DNA of 64,000 nt from Bettongia penicillata ogilbyi (GCA_023548195.1 JAJHZJ010000252.1:4166841-4230840); one strand, 5' to 3'. Positions 42,129 to 53,599 are shown, counted from the first letter of the stretch. A program made the numbers and translations. Notes: generated by a model from the sequence alone, not told the origin.

Positions 42129-43335
42129 GATCTACCTGTGTATATGTGTTAATAATGAGTTTAAATTGCCCCTTTGCAAATAGAATCAAGACTGTCTTTT
42201 GAACAATCAGACATCTCCATGTATGCTTCCCTTGTGTCTGGCCCTGCAGAGATGGATATTCCAGCTTCCGGCTGCCCTCCTTGTGGATCTGAAAAGGGTT
42301 GTCTGATTTTTTCCTAAGTGTCCTTATTTAGGATAGTACCACACTGCACAGAAGACAGAAAGCAGCTCCTCTAGAATCCATCATCATCAGAGATTTCTAT
42401 GGCTTTGGCACACCAGACAGCACAGAGGCTGAGACAGCAGAGCTTACACAATGAAGACCCTGGGTTGTAGATAAATAATCACGAGGCTCATTCAGCAAGA
42501 GACTGCTGTTCAGAAATCCATCAGAACAGCTGTGGCTTGCTCCCAATCAGTGTTCATTATTAGCAGCCTTCTTCTGATGCCCTTATTATATTAATCATTC
42601 ACAAACAGACCACAGAAACATCACTGGATGGAGGAATCATGGGGATTTAAATTTTTTTCTTCCACCCTCCACCCTTTCCTGTCTTCCTTTTATTCCCCCT
42701 TTTTTAATCCTTCCATTTTAATTCTTCCTTTCTCTTCTTTCCTTGGAGGGTACAGAAAGATGTGTGCATCTACTTTATCAGACCTAACACCACTCCACCC
42801 TTCCTTTAAAAAAAAAAATCATGCAGCCTGAGGTGTGGGGAGTCCAATCCACTACATGATAGGCAAATGCAGAGAGGTAGGGGCACTGTGATGGGTAACT
42901 GACTGGTAAGTAGGCCTTACTGCTTATTTTGTTGAATATTACTGCACTCTGGATCCAGCAACCTTTAATTAGCCTTCTCTCAAATTGCATTAGGAAAAGG
43001 AATCTCTCTTAAGCTCCCCCAGACACTCCAGAGGAAAGCTCTTCCCTTTTCTGCACATTCTAAGGATTCGGAAGGGCATACAGGAAGGAGGGAAGATGGA
43101 GCTGAGTAAACTGATGTCATCCTTATCCCCTGGGTCTTTATAATGTTCAGACAGGGTAGAGAAACAGGATAGCAAAGCCACAAAGATGACTATGATAGCC
43201 ATCTCCAAGTCTTAGAAGCCGATGACACTATAAAATAAAGAATGATACCACTAGTACCACTCTCAGTATATAGCCTGAAGAATTTTCCCCAGAAGTTAAA
43301 TATTTACAGTCTTGATAGGTTTCCATTCACAATAT
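42129..43335. other. Unique-looking 1.2-kb island
   Basis: No repeat or gene was recognised. The part 42,230-42,610 is complex, mid-GC and free of simple repeats, and is a strong candidate for a conserved non-coding element. A pyrimidine-rich stretch follows at 42,655-42,750. Confidence 0.35.
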
Positions 43336-43339
43336 TAAT

Positions 43340-43588
43340 GATAACTAGCATTTATATATCACTTTAAGGTCTCAATAGCACTTTACAAATATCATCTCAT
43401 TTGATTCTCACAATTGTGAGAAGCAGGCATTCTTATTATCCCCATTTTATAGATAAAGTAATGGAGGCAAATAAAGGTTAAATGACTTGCCCAGGATCAT
43501 ACAACTAGTAAGTATCTGAGGCTAGATTTGAACTCTTATTTATCTCACTCTAACCATACTCTATCCACCATGCCACCTAGCTGTTTCA
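43340..43588 (-). repeat. THER1-type SINE (antisense)
   Basis: It reads 'actagcatttatatatcact', 'catctcatttgattctcaca', 'ccccattttatagataaagt', 'gacttgcccaggatcataca', 'ctgaggctagatttgaactc' and 'accatgccacctagctg'. Confidence 0.88.
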
Positions 43589-44330
43589 ACACATAAACTA
43601 GGGAAGAGGAAGAGAAAGAAAGGACAAAAAAAGAGGAGGAGGAGGAAAGTCAGATAAAGAAGCAAACATGGCAGTGCCCAACATGGAAGTACCTGACACA
43701 GAAAGAGGGGCAGTAACAGCATGAGAACAAGCTGAGACTTCCGTAGCACAAAAAGGTGGTGGCACTGAGGGATCCTCTGAGAAGATACCTGGGTATTATA
43801 GTCAGATTCCTTTCGGCCACACTAAAGACTTTGCCAGACCCATGCCCAGTCCGGAACATGAGTCTTTCCAGGGATTATTTCCCTGGGTTCCCCAAAGGTA
43901 TTGTGGAGGTCTCTAGAGCAATTCTCTTTTCAAGGCTACACACACCTCATTACAGACAAAGGAAGAGAGTTTTCCACAGTTTAAGAAGTGTAAATCCCAG
44001 AGACACTGAAGTTACTCTATGGGAATTTGGGAGGAGATTGTACTTCTTCAGGAACCAGGGTTGGGATATGTTTTCTTATCCTTCACTTATCATTTTGTCC
44101 TGATTAAATGTTTTACTTTGTAAATGCCTTGCCTGGTCTGTCAGGAAGGTACAAATTGAGTTTGGATGAATAATTTCTGAGGTTCCCAGCTGATCTGGGA
44201 TAGGGGCCTGAGTAACTGAGACACACTTATTTCCCAAACTTTCCCTACATTGAACCTAGTAGCTTTTGTAACTCCAAATTTGAGAGAAATAGCATCTGTA
44301 TCATAAATTCTAAGGCCCTAAAATTATCCT
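43589..44330. other. Unclassified sequence, possible LTR-like end
   Basis: A frame of 115 codons (43,756-44,103, plus strand) has no recognised domain. An ATTAAA hexamer at about 44,103 followed by a T-rich segment could be an LTR or transcript end, unproven. Confidence 0.2.
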
Positions 44331-44332
44331 TC

Positions 44333-44463
44333 CTTTCTTCTTTTCCTTCCTTCCCTCTTTTCTTTCCTTTCCTTCCTTCTTTCCCTTCTCTTCTTCCTTT
44401 GTTTCTTCTTTCTTTTTTTCTTTCTTTGTTTCTTTCCTTCCTTCATCCCTTTCTCTTTTCTCT
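44333..44463. repeat. Polypyrimidine (CTTT/CCTT)n tract
   Basis: C/T-only sequence with scattered G. Confidence 0.9.
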
Positions 44464-44889
44464 TCTGGCTTTATTTCTAAGCCCTGTACTCGAAAACCTC
44501 ATTTGGTTATAACCGGAGACTTAGTATACTATACATTATTTTGAACATTGTCCCAAAAGGTTTAATTACCAGAAATATCAAAGGGGCAGAGCCAAAGACC
44601 TCATATTTACAAGGTAGTTCCTGCATAATATGATGCCATGGTATGAACCCTAGAGACAGTGTGATTGAGAGGCGCCATTGTTGTTTAAATTAGCAAAATG
44701 CTGGGGTACCTGAGGCGTCCTTTTCCCTCTGATTTATCTTCCTTTAAAATTCATAATTTGTCAGTTTAATCCATTCTAGAATAATCCTTAGTTTATCTTT
44801 GCTACATTGCCTAAGAATTCTACATTTTTTCCCCTCCCTACAATGCTTATTTCATCTATAACATTATTCCTCAAAGGCCTTATAGTGAT
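44464..44889. other. Unclassified sequence
   Basis: No gene or repeat was recognised with confidence. Confidence 0.2.
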
Positions 44890-45600
44890 TTTCCTTTTTT
44901 TAAAAAAGTTGTATTTTTACCTTTTGTTGTTTTAAACCGTGTTTTCTTAGACTTTTCATTTTTCTTTCTCTTACCCTCCCCCATATAACCTTTTGTTGTT
45001 GCAAAGAAAAACAGAAAGACTTCCCCCTGCCTGCATCTGATAGAGTATACAATATTGCCCAGGGTTAGGATCCTACATCTCCACCAGGAAGAGGGAAATA
45101 TGTTTCATCATCCATCCCCAGAAATTGGTCATTGCCTTTCATCCATGTTCCCTTGCCTTTTAGCATTATTTTCATTTATATTATTGTAGTCATTGTGTAA
45201 ATTGTTTTCCTAGTTCTGGCTGCTCTGCTTTGTATTAATTCATGGGCATTTTCATGTTTCTCTGAATTTGTCATATTTGTCATTTCTTATGTTGCAGTAA
45301 TGTCCCATTACATTCACATGCCATAGTTTGGTCAGCTGTTCCCCAGTCATTGTACACCCACCTTAGATACACACAGAGCACAGGCCAGGTATGCCCATCC
45401 TACGCTTATGGCATCTTTTTTTGTTTGTTTCTAGTTCTTTGCTTCCACAAAAGTGGAGTTTTTAATTTTATGGACCCTTCCTTTCTGTTTTTGTCTTCCT
45501 TGTCTACTTTGTTTCCACTGAAGTGCTGGGTCAAAGCCTTATGTTGATTTTCATACCTTGACAGCCTAGTAACTGTTCCCCTGAAGGCTTTTCTCATTAT
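44890..45600 (-). mobile_element. L1 3' UTR (antisense)
   Basis: It reads 'ccttttgttgttgcaaagaa', 'gataggag..'-type spacer, 'ctagttctggctgctctgct', 'ccattacattcacatgccat', 'agtttggtcagctgttcccc', 'gttctttgcttccacaaaag' and 'gtgctgggtcaaagccttat', the usual marsupial L1 3' UTR order. Confidence 0.75.
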
Positions 45601-45884
45601 CTGTCCTGAACTTCCATAAGAAAGGAAAGGAAAGTCATAGGGGACAAATTCAAACTGTGAGAAAGAAGAGAGGGAAGAAGCAGGTGCTCTTTCCCATGGC
45701 TCCTATGGAAGAGTTCCAAGGGACCCTTTGGCCACCATGGAGATTCAGAAATATCTCTCTAATATATCTTTTGGTTTGCATTTCCATTTGAAGTTAAGGG
45801 TTTAATTTTCTGGATTATTTATTATAACTGGTCTTGTAATATATTGCAGCCTTTGGTTCCTCCCTTTACAGGGCATTTTAAACA

Positions 45885-46178
45885 CCACTACCAAAGCAAT
45901 CCTTGAGCATATCATTCTCTGCTCAAAATTCCTCTTTGGCTCACCATTATCCAATATATAAAGTCTACACTACTCATCCTAACATCTAAGGTCATCCATA
46001 CTCCAACCTACTTTTCTTGGTTTTTTTGGTACCACTATTTTCTATAAGGACTTCATATCCTAGTCAGGTTCCCTGAAACTTTGTTCATGTCCTCTCTGTT
46101 TGGGATTCTCCCCCTTGCCTTCAACTATATCCTACTATAAAATTCCTAGTCATTTTTCAAGCTCTACCTCAAATTCCA
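45885..46178 (+). repeat. L2 LINE (sense)
   Basis: It reads 'aaagcaatccttgagcatat', 'ctcaaaattcctctttggct', 'aaagtctacactactcatcc' and 'catttttcaagctctacctc', in L2 order. Confidence 0.7.
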
Positions 46179-46179
46179 T

Positions 46180-46300
46180 CTGGTTCATTCATTCATTCAA
46201 CCAATATTTGTTGAGTTGTTCAAAGGACCGTGCTAGGCATCATAGGGAACACAAATATACGCAGGACTACACCTGTCCTCAAGAAGCTCACATATATTGG
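46180..46300 (-). repeat. L2 LINE 3' end (antisense)
   Basis: It reads 'ttcattcattcattcaacca', 'gtgctaggcatcatagggaa' and 'ctgtcctcaagaagctcaca'. It faces the preceding sense L2 tail-to-tail. Confidence 0.75.
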
Positions 46301-47320
46301 CCAGCTGCTTTGTAGATCTCTAGCATGATCAGGAATAACTTCATTTTTATTTTGGTGTATTTGCTTAATTTGGTCATTGGTAATTGCTTAAAAGGGCACC
46401 CATTAGAGACACTGAATGAGAGGAAAAGTCTCAGTAAAGAAATATTTGGAGGCATTTGTTTGACAAGTAAAGGTGGGGAGAGCTTTCTGGAAGACATGGG
46501 AAAATGTATTTGGTGTCCTCTGGCTTTCTATTTTGAGAAGGTAAATAAAACCCCAAACCAGGATGGACATAAACACCCTAACTTTAAGGAGAAGCTAGAG
46601 TGTAAGAAGGTAAAGAGACAGTAGGAAAAAAAACTGCTATGTGTATATTTCAAGAGCCGCTAGCCCAGGCAAACTGGGCTGTCCTCTTCCACTAAGGGGC
46701 CTGAGCTCTGGACTCACACAGAAGGGGTTCAACCTTCTGAAATTCTGGCCTTTGAACAGGTAAGTCAGGATTCTTTTTGTCTCTGGTATTTATTTTAAGC
46801 CCCAGCCTCAGAACCCCAGAGGAGATTTCTCATGCCTGAAGTCTCTTCAAGAGGGAGAATAGGTTCCATTATAGAAAAGTACTCAATGTAAAAAGTAGAT
46901 AAAGTATAGGACAGCTATTTATTTCCTCCACTAAGAAAGAAAAAAGAAAGAATAAAGACATGTTTAAAACATGAAAGATTTCTAAGTGCTTATTGACAAA
47001 GACTTAAAACATAAAACAGTAACTCAAAACTCCCATTATGTTCTTCCAAGAGACTGATACCTAAAACATTAAAACATGAAGCAATTTGTGAAATTGCTCA
47101 ATAGTCGTTTCAACTTCACTTAGATTTGCAGTATATGAACATCTTCCCTGTGGTGTATAGCTTCTGAGGCATTGCTTGGCCCCACTTTCCTGGGGAGATC
47201 ATCTTTTCCAAGAAGCATTGTCATCACTTTAGGGAACACTTTTTCCAGTGTAACTATCACTAACAGGTCCAGTAGCTCCCAACTTTTTGAACTCACTGGT
47301 TTTCTACAAGGCTGGAAACT
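46301..47320. other. Unique-looking 1-kb island
   Basis: Frames of 99 codons occur on both strands (46,325-46,624 plus; 47,120-47,419 minus) without recognised domains. The second overlaps the DNA transposon that follows. Confidence 0.3.
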
Positions 47321-47321
47321 G

Positions 47322-47560
47322 ATGGTAAAATGTTTAACAACCAGCTCTCCAGAGGAAAACAACAGCGATGTACACAAGATACACTTGTTAAGTTTAATGT
47401 GCATCATACATCTAGACAATCAAGAAAACAATAAATTAAGACCCTGGTGTGTTTGTTAATTTCTGAGGTGTAAATGCTCATAATGAAAATGTAACAATTG
47501 GCCCATAAGAACTGGCACACTGCTTCTGAGAGCCGTCATCTCAGAATTACTGATTATGTG
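47322..47560 (+). mobile_element. hAT-like non-autonomous DNA transposon (third copy)
   Basis: The terminus 'ggtaaaatgtttaacaacca' followed by 'gctctccagaggaaa' and the internal 'tgaggtgtaaatgctcataa' with 'aagaactggcacac' match, inverted, the fragment at 541-816. Confidence 0.5.
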
Positions 47561-47593
47561 CTCTCACCGTCATAGCTCCTTGGATAGAAGGAA

Positions 47594-47605
47594 TCTCTCT
47601 GTCTC

Positions 47606-47649
<44 letters not shown>

Positions 47650-47661
47650 CCTCTCTGTCTC

Positions 47662-47758
<97 letters not shown>
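47594..47758. repeat. Compound (CT)n(CTGT)n(CT)n(CA)n microsatellite
   Basis: CT/CTGT runs to about 47,719, then a CA run to 47,756. ORFs on both strands are artefacts. Confidence 0.97.
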
Positions 47759-47759
<1 letters not shown>

Positions 47760-48388
47760 TAAGAGAACACTCAAAAGGTCTTGCTATGTTTGGTCAATGG
47801 AAGAGAGAGAACCAGAGGACAGAATCACTCCTTTTAAGATATATTAAATGCAAGAGTTGGTTCAGTGATCATTTCTCTTTGATGCAAACTGCTTCTTCAA
47901 CAAAGAAAGTGCTGATCTACAATGGCAGAGAAAGTTCCTCACCTGGATCATTTTTCCACAGTACCTCCATTTAACGACATACATGACACACTGGGAAAAA
48001 TTCAGTGCTCTATGTCTCTCATAGTTCTTAAGTTGGCTGATACATGGTGATATCACCTAATCACCCTGATTAGTAAGGAGTACTCCACAAAGTGGCAAAT
48101 TTAGAAAGTAGGGTTTTTGAGTCCAGTATATGTATATGGGCTAGTTGAAGCAGGGATGACAAAGAGGCATCACATTAAACAGTCCTGCCATACTGTCCTT
48201 GACCCCCAGGAAATCTTGCAAGACCCTGATGACTCCAGAACTCAGGTGAGAGACTTCTCAGGTCTTCAGCCTAATAAAGGACATTTCGCAAATGATTTCA
48301 GGAGTCAGATAACATCCTAAGCATTTGCCACTATTGTGGGCTCCCTTCTCTTGTCCCTCTATCCTACTTTACTTGGTGGTCCCATCAG
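47759..48388. other. Unclassified sequence
   Basis: No gene or repeat was recognised. Confidence 0.25.
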
Positions 48389-49680
48389 TGCCCATGGATT
48401 TAACAGTTACCATCTCTGTGCCAATGATTCTTAAGTCTACCTGTCCTGTGCCTACTGACTACCAATCTCACTTTTCCATCTGCTTTTCAGGCACCTGGGA
48501 CTGGATGACCAGTAGATATCTTAAACTCAACATGTGCAAAACCAGACTCATTATCTTTCCCTCTAAACTCTCTCTTCCTTCTAACTTCCCTATTACTATA
48601 GAGGCCAACACTCTCTGCTCAGACCTTCAAGCTTGCAATCTTTCATCCTCAACTCTTCACTAGTCATCTGGATGGTCCAGTGGATAGGATGTTGGGCCTG
48701 AGGTCAGGAAGACCAGCGTTCAAAGTAGACCTCAGATAGTAGGACCACCTTGGTCAAGTCACTTAACTCACTTGTCTCTTCCTCATCTGTAAAATGGACA
48801 GCGCCTATTTCTCACGACTGTTGTAAGAATCAAATGAAACACTAATTGTACAGTGTCTGGCACATAGTAAATGGAGTTCAAATGTTATTGTTATAATCAA
48901 TTATTGTTACCTTGTATCCCTCCCACACTACATCAATCTGTTGTCAAAACCTGTCAATTTCACCTTTGCAGCTTCTCTCATATTCACCCCCTTCTCTCCA
49001 TGACACTGCCACCACTCTAGTAGAGAACTTCATCATCCTTCAGTTTGGACTATAGTAACAGTCTGCTAGTGCGTCTGCCCTCCTCAAGTCTCTCCCCACT
49101 CCAATCTATTCTCCATCCCTATCACAGGTCTAATCATATCCCTCCACTCCCAAAGCCCACAACCGAAAACTGCAGTGGTTCCCTATTGACTCCAAAATGC
49201 CTTGCTTAGCATTCAAAGCCCTTCATAACCTAATTTGTCTCTACCTTATCAGTCTTGTTGGACCTTACTCCATGACACATACTGTTCTATCCAATGACAC
49301 CGGCTTCCTTACCAGTCCATGAACCCTGGCTGCCCCTCCCTCCCATGCCTGGAATGTTCTCTTTCTTCATCTCCACTTGCTGTCTTCCCTAACTTCCTTG
49401 CAGTCCTAACTAAAATAACATCTTCTTCAGAAAACCCTTACCAACCCTTACCAACTCCTCTTAATTCTAGCATCTTTCATCCTCTAATTATTTGCCATTT
49501 ATCCTGTTTATATCTTGTTGGTACATAGTTGTTTGCCATGTTGTCTCTTCTATTAATCTGAGAGTCCCCTGAGGGCATGGACTGTCTTTGTCCTCTTTCT
49601 TAAAAATCCTGGTGTTTAGTACAATGCCTGGCATATAGCAATCCTTAATAAATATTCATTAATAGACAGACTCACTGAAG
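48389..49680 (+). mobile_element. Long L2 LINE copy: ORF2 end and 3' UTR (sense)
   Basis: It reads 'gatatcttaaactcaacatg', 'caaaaccagactcattatct', then, after an inserted SINE, 'tcaatctgttgtcaaaacct', 'gtcaatttcacctttgcagc', 'tggactatagtaacagtctg', 'caaagcccttcataacctaa', 'catgcctggaatgttctctt' and the tail 'ctggcatatagcaatcctta'. This is the complete 3' part of L2 in order. Antisense L2 copies throughout the window are the complement of this sequence. The ORF carries stops. Confidence 0.9.
48661..48908 (+). mobile_element. tRNA/MIR-type SINE inserted in the L2
   Basis: It reads 'gatggtccagtggatagga', 'ggcctgaggtcaggaagacc', 'tggtcaagtcacttaactca', 'tcatctgtaaaatggacagc' and 'gtgtctggcacatagtaaat'. 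The L2 coding sense continues from 'tcctcaactcttcac' to 'tcccacactacatcaatctg' across it. Confidence 0.8.
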
Positions 49681-49794
49681 CCATAAGTTCTGAAGTGATT
49701 GTGTCCCATTCAACCTAGTGCTAGGGAGTCAGGGGAATTAATTTATACCTAAGGTGAATTGGACCTATTTGTATATAAATGATTTCACTGATTC

Positions 49795-49882
49795 TTCCTC
49801 TTCTTTTTCCTCTTCTTTTTCTTCTCCTTCTTTTTCTTCTTTTCCTTCTCTCCTCTCTCTGTCTCTGTCTCTCCTTTATTTC
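49795..49882. repeat. (CTT)n/(CTCTGT)n pyrimidine tract
   Basis: CTT and TTCTTC units, then TCTCTG units. Confidence 0.9.
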
Positions 49883-50094
49883 ATGTGTTAATTAAACTAT
49901 TTGCTATTGGATTTATATGTCTCCTGTATAGCCTAGTAACAGAGAATTAATTGGATGGTGAATGTGTTCTCAGTCCCAGTATTGTGTAAATGTAAGTTCT
50001 GAGTTCACACCCCCTACACGGGCTACTTGCAAAATCGGAAGATCACTGGTTTTCCAAGACAGTTCATTCTGAAGAACTTAGGGAATTAGTTTAG

Positions 50095-50560
50095 TGATTA
50101 TTTCTGGTAAGGAATCGAGGTACCCCTAATCAAATACAAACTTTTGTTGTAACACAGTATGGGAGAGGAAGTAAAATGTACACAAATACAAGGGAACATA
50201 TGGTAAGTCTCAGAGAAAAGGTACAAATAACATGCTAGGGGAAGCCAGAGGGAGATGGAACAATTACTTTGAGTTCCTGGGATTAGGAAGGCTTTGTAAA
50301 TGAGGTCAACTTGGGTGGTAGCAGTGGAAATGGAAAGGAGGGGGGCAAGAAAAGTCATGGAGGTAGAATTGACAAGACTTGATGACTGATTGGCTGCGGG
50401 GGCAAGAGAAAGAAATCAAAGATGATTCATGTTTTGAGCCTGAGTGACAGGAAGAATGATCCTCCCAGCTAATAGAAATAAGGAAATCTGGAGGAGGACG
50501 TGGTTTGGTGGGAAGTGGGGAAGTAATAAGTTCAACATCAGATATTTTTAGTTTTAGGTA
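50095..50560 (-). repeat. L2 LINE (antisense)
   Basis: It reads 'cttgggtggtagcagtggaa', 'attgacaagacttgatgact', 'gagcctgagtgacaggaaga' and 'aagtaataagttcaacatc', the complement of L2 ORF2-end order. The 5' part from 50,095 to about 50,280 is less certain. Confidence 0.7.
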
Positions 50561-50564
50561 GTAA

Positions 50565-50718
50565 CAAGATATAGGATCATAGAATTTGAAGCTGAAAGGG
50601 GACTTGGAGATCATTTTCTCCAGATCTCTCATTTTATAGCTGAGGGAATGGGGGCCTAGAGAATTTAAGAGAAATTTAAACCCAAGTTCTTTGATTCCCA
50701 ACGCCATCTTCTTTTTGC
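50565..50718 (-). repeat. MIR SINE (antisense)
   Basis: It reads 'ggatcatagaatttgaagct', 'gaaaggggacttggagatca' and 'ctcattttatagctgaggga'. Confidence 0.75.
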
Positions 50719-50744
50719 TTCACCACTGTCTTATTCAGCTAGGA

Positions 50745-51700
50745 CTGTTCAGAAGGTAATTAGAAGGGCAGTTCTGGACCACAGAAGAGATCAGATCTGA
50801 GAGTCTCCCATAGAGAGATGAGAGCTGAAGCTGTAGGAATTAAGACTGCCAAGGGTTCAAACAAAGAGAGAAGAGAGATGATGAAAGAATCTTGGTGGAA
50901 TATCTACAAATGTAGAGGAAAAGAACAAGAAAGAGAGAAAGCATGTGATTAGCAAGATAGGGATAGAAAGTGGTTAGTGCTGTTTCACAGAAGCCAAAAG
51001 AAAGATCAAGTTGCAAGAGGAAAAGATTGGTTAGCTATGTCCCAGAGAAGGCCAAGATAATTAGGACTGAAAATAGTTCATAGGACTTGGTGATTAGAAT
51101 GTTACTGGTAAACTTCAACTCAAGAGAAAAATGTGTTATTAAATAAGTATCTTACTGATGTCTAGTTTTCTTTTATATAATTGTCATTTCCCAATGACCT
51201 CCTCTAGCTTACTACTCTTCCACACCCCTATAGTACCCTGTCTCATAAAGAACTGTAGTTAAGCAAAACAATCAACATATTTTCCATGCCAGAAATATAG
51301 ACTTCATTCCACTGCCATGGCTCCTCCAAGAGAACTATGGCCAAGAACTTTAAGCCAAGAGAAGAAGGAGTACCTTTGTCCTCTGAAGTCACTACTGGTC
51401 ATTGCATTGATCAGAGTTCTGAAGCAATAAGGATGTTTCACAGAGTCAAGAGACTTAAGTCAAGGGTCAAGGAATGAAAAGAGGTCAGGAATAAAGCAGT
51501 GTATACCAACCACTCTTCTAAGGAGTTAGATGATGAAAGGAAAAGGAGAGAGACTAATAACTTGAAGAGTCAAGAGGTACTTTATTTTATGTTTAAGAAA
51601 GGTGAAATCTGTGCATGACTGTAAACTGAGAGGAAGGAGCCAATGGAAAGGAAGATGTTTAAGGTGCCAGAAAAGGGCAAGATAATTGAAGAAGCAAAGT
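50745..51700 (-). repeat. L2 LINE ORF2 region (antisense), interrupted about 51,130-51,470
   Basis: The stretches 'gtggaatatctacaaatgta', 'gcatgtgattagcaagatag', 'aaaagaaagatcaagttgca' and 'gtcaagaggtactttatttt' are consistent with the upstream antisense L2. The middle part 51,290-51,450 ('gtcactactggtcattgcat', 'tgatcagagttctgaagcaa') resembles an L1 3' UTR insertion. Confidence 0.5.
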
Positions 51701-51717
51701 CATAAAGAGCATACATA

Positions 51718-52942
51718 TCTAGGTCTTTTTTTTTTCAGAGTAATAATTATCTTTAATAAAAACCAAAGGAGGCTCATGTCCCTAAAAGCTCACATGAAAG
51801 TTGGGAAGGAAGGGGAGGAATTGCAATGATCTGGACCATAGATTGGGCTGAGGGGGAATGCCATGTAGCCCTAGGAGTCAGAAAGAACATCAGCTGCTTC
51901 TCTGTATGAAAAGTGAGTTGTTTTAATTTGTCCTGCCTCAGACAAAACTGGAGAAAACCCTTGGGCTCCCAGACACATAGATCATAAGCTCCTTTGTTGG
52001 GTCAAGTTGTCTTGTCCTAAGGTGCCTCATTCTCATGGGCCAGGCTGAGCGGAGGCAGAGAGAGGGGTCACTCTTTGGACTTGCTCTGAATAATCTTGTG
52101 CTCCTTCATCACCTTTTCGCACTTGTTGCTGTTGAACTCTTCAGTGACGATGTTGGGCACGTTGCCTTCATCCAGGCGGGGGTGGGGGCAATTCTATAAC
52201 CATCAGGGTTGGACAGAGGTGTACAGAAACTGCACCCCGCAGCTCTTGGCTGAATGTATGCTGGGCCTGGGGAGTGTTGAAGGTGTAAGTCGTTATTTTC
52301 TTAGCACCCTTCAGAAGCTTGGAGCAATGGAACATTGAAGTGTCAGTTCTGTTTCTTTTTGCACATGCTACAGTTGCAGTCAAAAAGCTGCAGATCAGCC
52401 AAAGCTCAGACCCCAAAATGAACCACCCCACAGTGGCAGCCTCCAGTGTGTTTCACCAGACCTTGGAATTCACTAGGCAAAGCAAAAGCCAAAGCACAGG
52501 TGGGATGGTGAGCGCTCCTCAGTACTCACAGACGCAGCACGTGAAAAGACATTAGCTCTCCTCCTGGTTTCCCATCTCTGATATACTGGCCCCTCAGGCG
52601 CACATAAGGCCTAGCACCCCATGGGAGACAGAGGCCAACAGCCACTGATGGACACACATGCCAGCAGGTGGGCTTTCTTCCAGGACGTGAAGGAGACCAA
52701 AGAATGGGCTGATGGGGAGAGACAGAATTGTCTGAGGAAATGCTTCCTGCATTCAAAGATGGGGCTGAGTCTTGATGAATTGGTGGAACATGGGGCCATG
52801 GGTCATTATGTACTACATTGCCAGCATTTCAACCTTGCTTTTTATCTGTAAACCTAACCCTAACCCTTTCTGCTCCAGAGCCATCAGGGTCCAATGGTAA
52901 GATATAGATCAGGATTACTGGAGGTGGCCCTCTCTAGGTCTT
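51718..52942 (-). pseudogene. CENPV: Processed pseudogene of CENPV (centromere protein V), GFA-domain part
   Basis: CENPV is a centromere/spindle-associated protein with a glutathione-dependent formaldehyde-activating (GFA)-type zinc domain. Read on the minus strand, 52,475 to 52,068 matches its C-terminal GFA region. In order it reads EFQGLVKHTGGCHCG, LQLFDCNCSMCKKKQN, KLLKGAKKITTYTFNTPQAQ, SNPDGYRIAP, LDEGNVPNIVTEEFN and KVMKEHK...SKE, then a stop at 52,068-52,070. The zinc-ligand pattern CHC and CNCxxC is kept. Two in-frame stops and about four frameshifts disable it. A 3' UTR of about 330 bp follows, then ATTAAA (complement at 51,752-51,757) and an A10 tail (T run 51,726-51,735). The 10-bp repeat tctaggtctt (51,718-51,727 and 52,933-52,942) may be the TSD. 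The part 52,476-52,932 has no recognised CENPV match. Confidence 0.85.
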
Positions 52943-52949
52943 GACCTTC

Positions 52950-53400
52950 TAAGATGGATGTTTATTTCTATGAGACAGGAGGGAAGAAAGAGGGAATAAA
53001 AGAAGATAGAAATATACTTTGAAGTGAACTGGAGGGAAATGGAGCAAAGTTTATGTGGCCAGACTTGCTCTTTATAGAGTGGAAGGCAAAGTCATCTGCT
53101 GTGAGCAAGACAGGCAGGGATTAGGAGTGAAGAAAAGATTTGGAATAGTGAGAATATAAAGAAGTGGGGGTGGATTTGTGCAATATTGTGGAGATGGACT
53201 TGACAGGATCTGATAAGTGACTATATGTGGGAGGTGAAAGCAAAGGAAAGTCAAAGATAACCCTGAGGTCTTAGCCATGGGAAACCAGTTCAATGATGGT
53301 GCTTGGAAAGAGTGAAATCAAAGAAGCAGTTTTAGGGAATGTAAATAGAGTTGAATTTTGCACCTGTTAAGTTCTGGGTATTGAAAGGATAAATAAGAGG
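52950..53400 (-). repeat. L2 LINE (antisense)
   Basis: It reads 'gattaggagtgaagaaaaga', 'gatggacttgacaggatctg', 'aaagataaccctgaggtctt' and 'aatgatggtgcttggaaaga', the antisense L2 ORF2-end pattern. Confidence 0.7.
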
Positions 53401-53404
53401 AAAG

Positions 53405-53520
53405 GCAACATGGTATATTGTATAGAGAGGGGGCCTCAGAGTCAAGAAGCCCTATGCTCAAATTCCTAGCTCTGCTGTATATTGGCCGGTTGAATTCAGG
53501 TTAACTTGCAACTTCTCAGT
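53405..53520 (+). repeat. tRNA-SINE/MIR fragment (sense)
   Basis: It reads 'ggcaacatggtatattgtat', 'agagtcaagaagccctatgc' and 'ctcaaattcctagctctgct'. The 3' part is poorly matched. Confidence 0.55.
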
Positions 53521-53599
53521 GGTCCAGTCAACTATCTAAGATTATGAGATATCAGTTTGATTCCAATCTGTGTTAGTAGATGAAGTTACCTCAATAAAA

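Noticed and set aside
46325..46624. 99-codon sense frame in a unique island
   Set aside because: No recognisable domain, start context or splice structure. The length is within chance expectation for 64 kb in six frames.
52853..52867. Telomere-like cctaaccctaaccc
   Set aside because: Only about two and a half units of the telomeric hexamer occur. This is too short to be called an interstitial telomere and is expected by chance at this scale.
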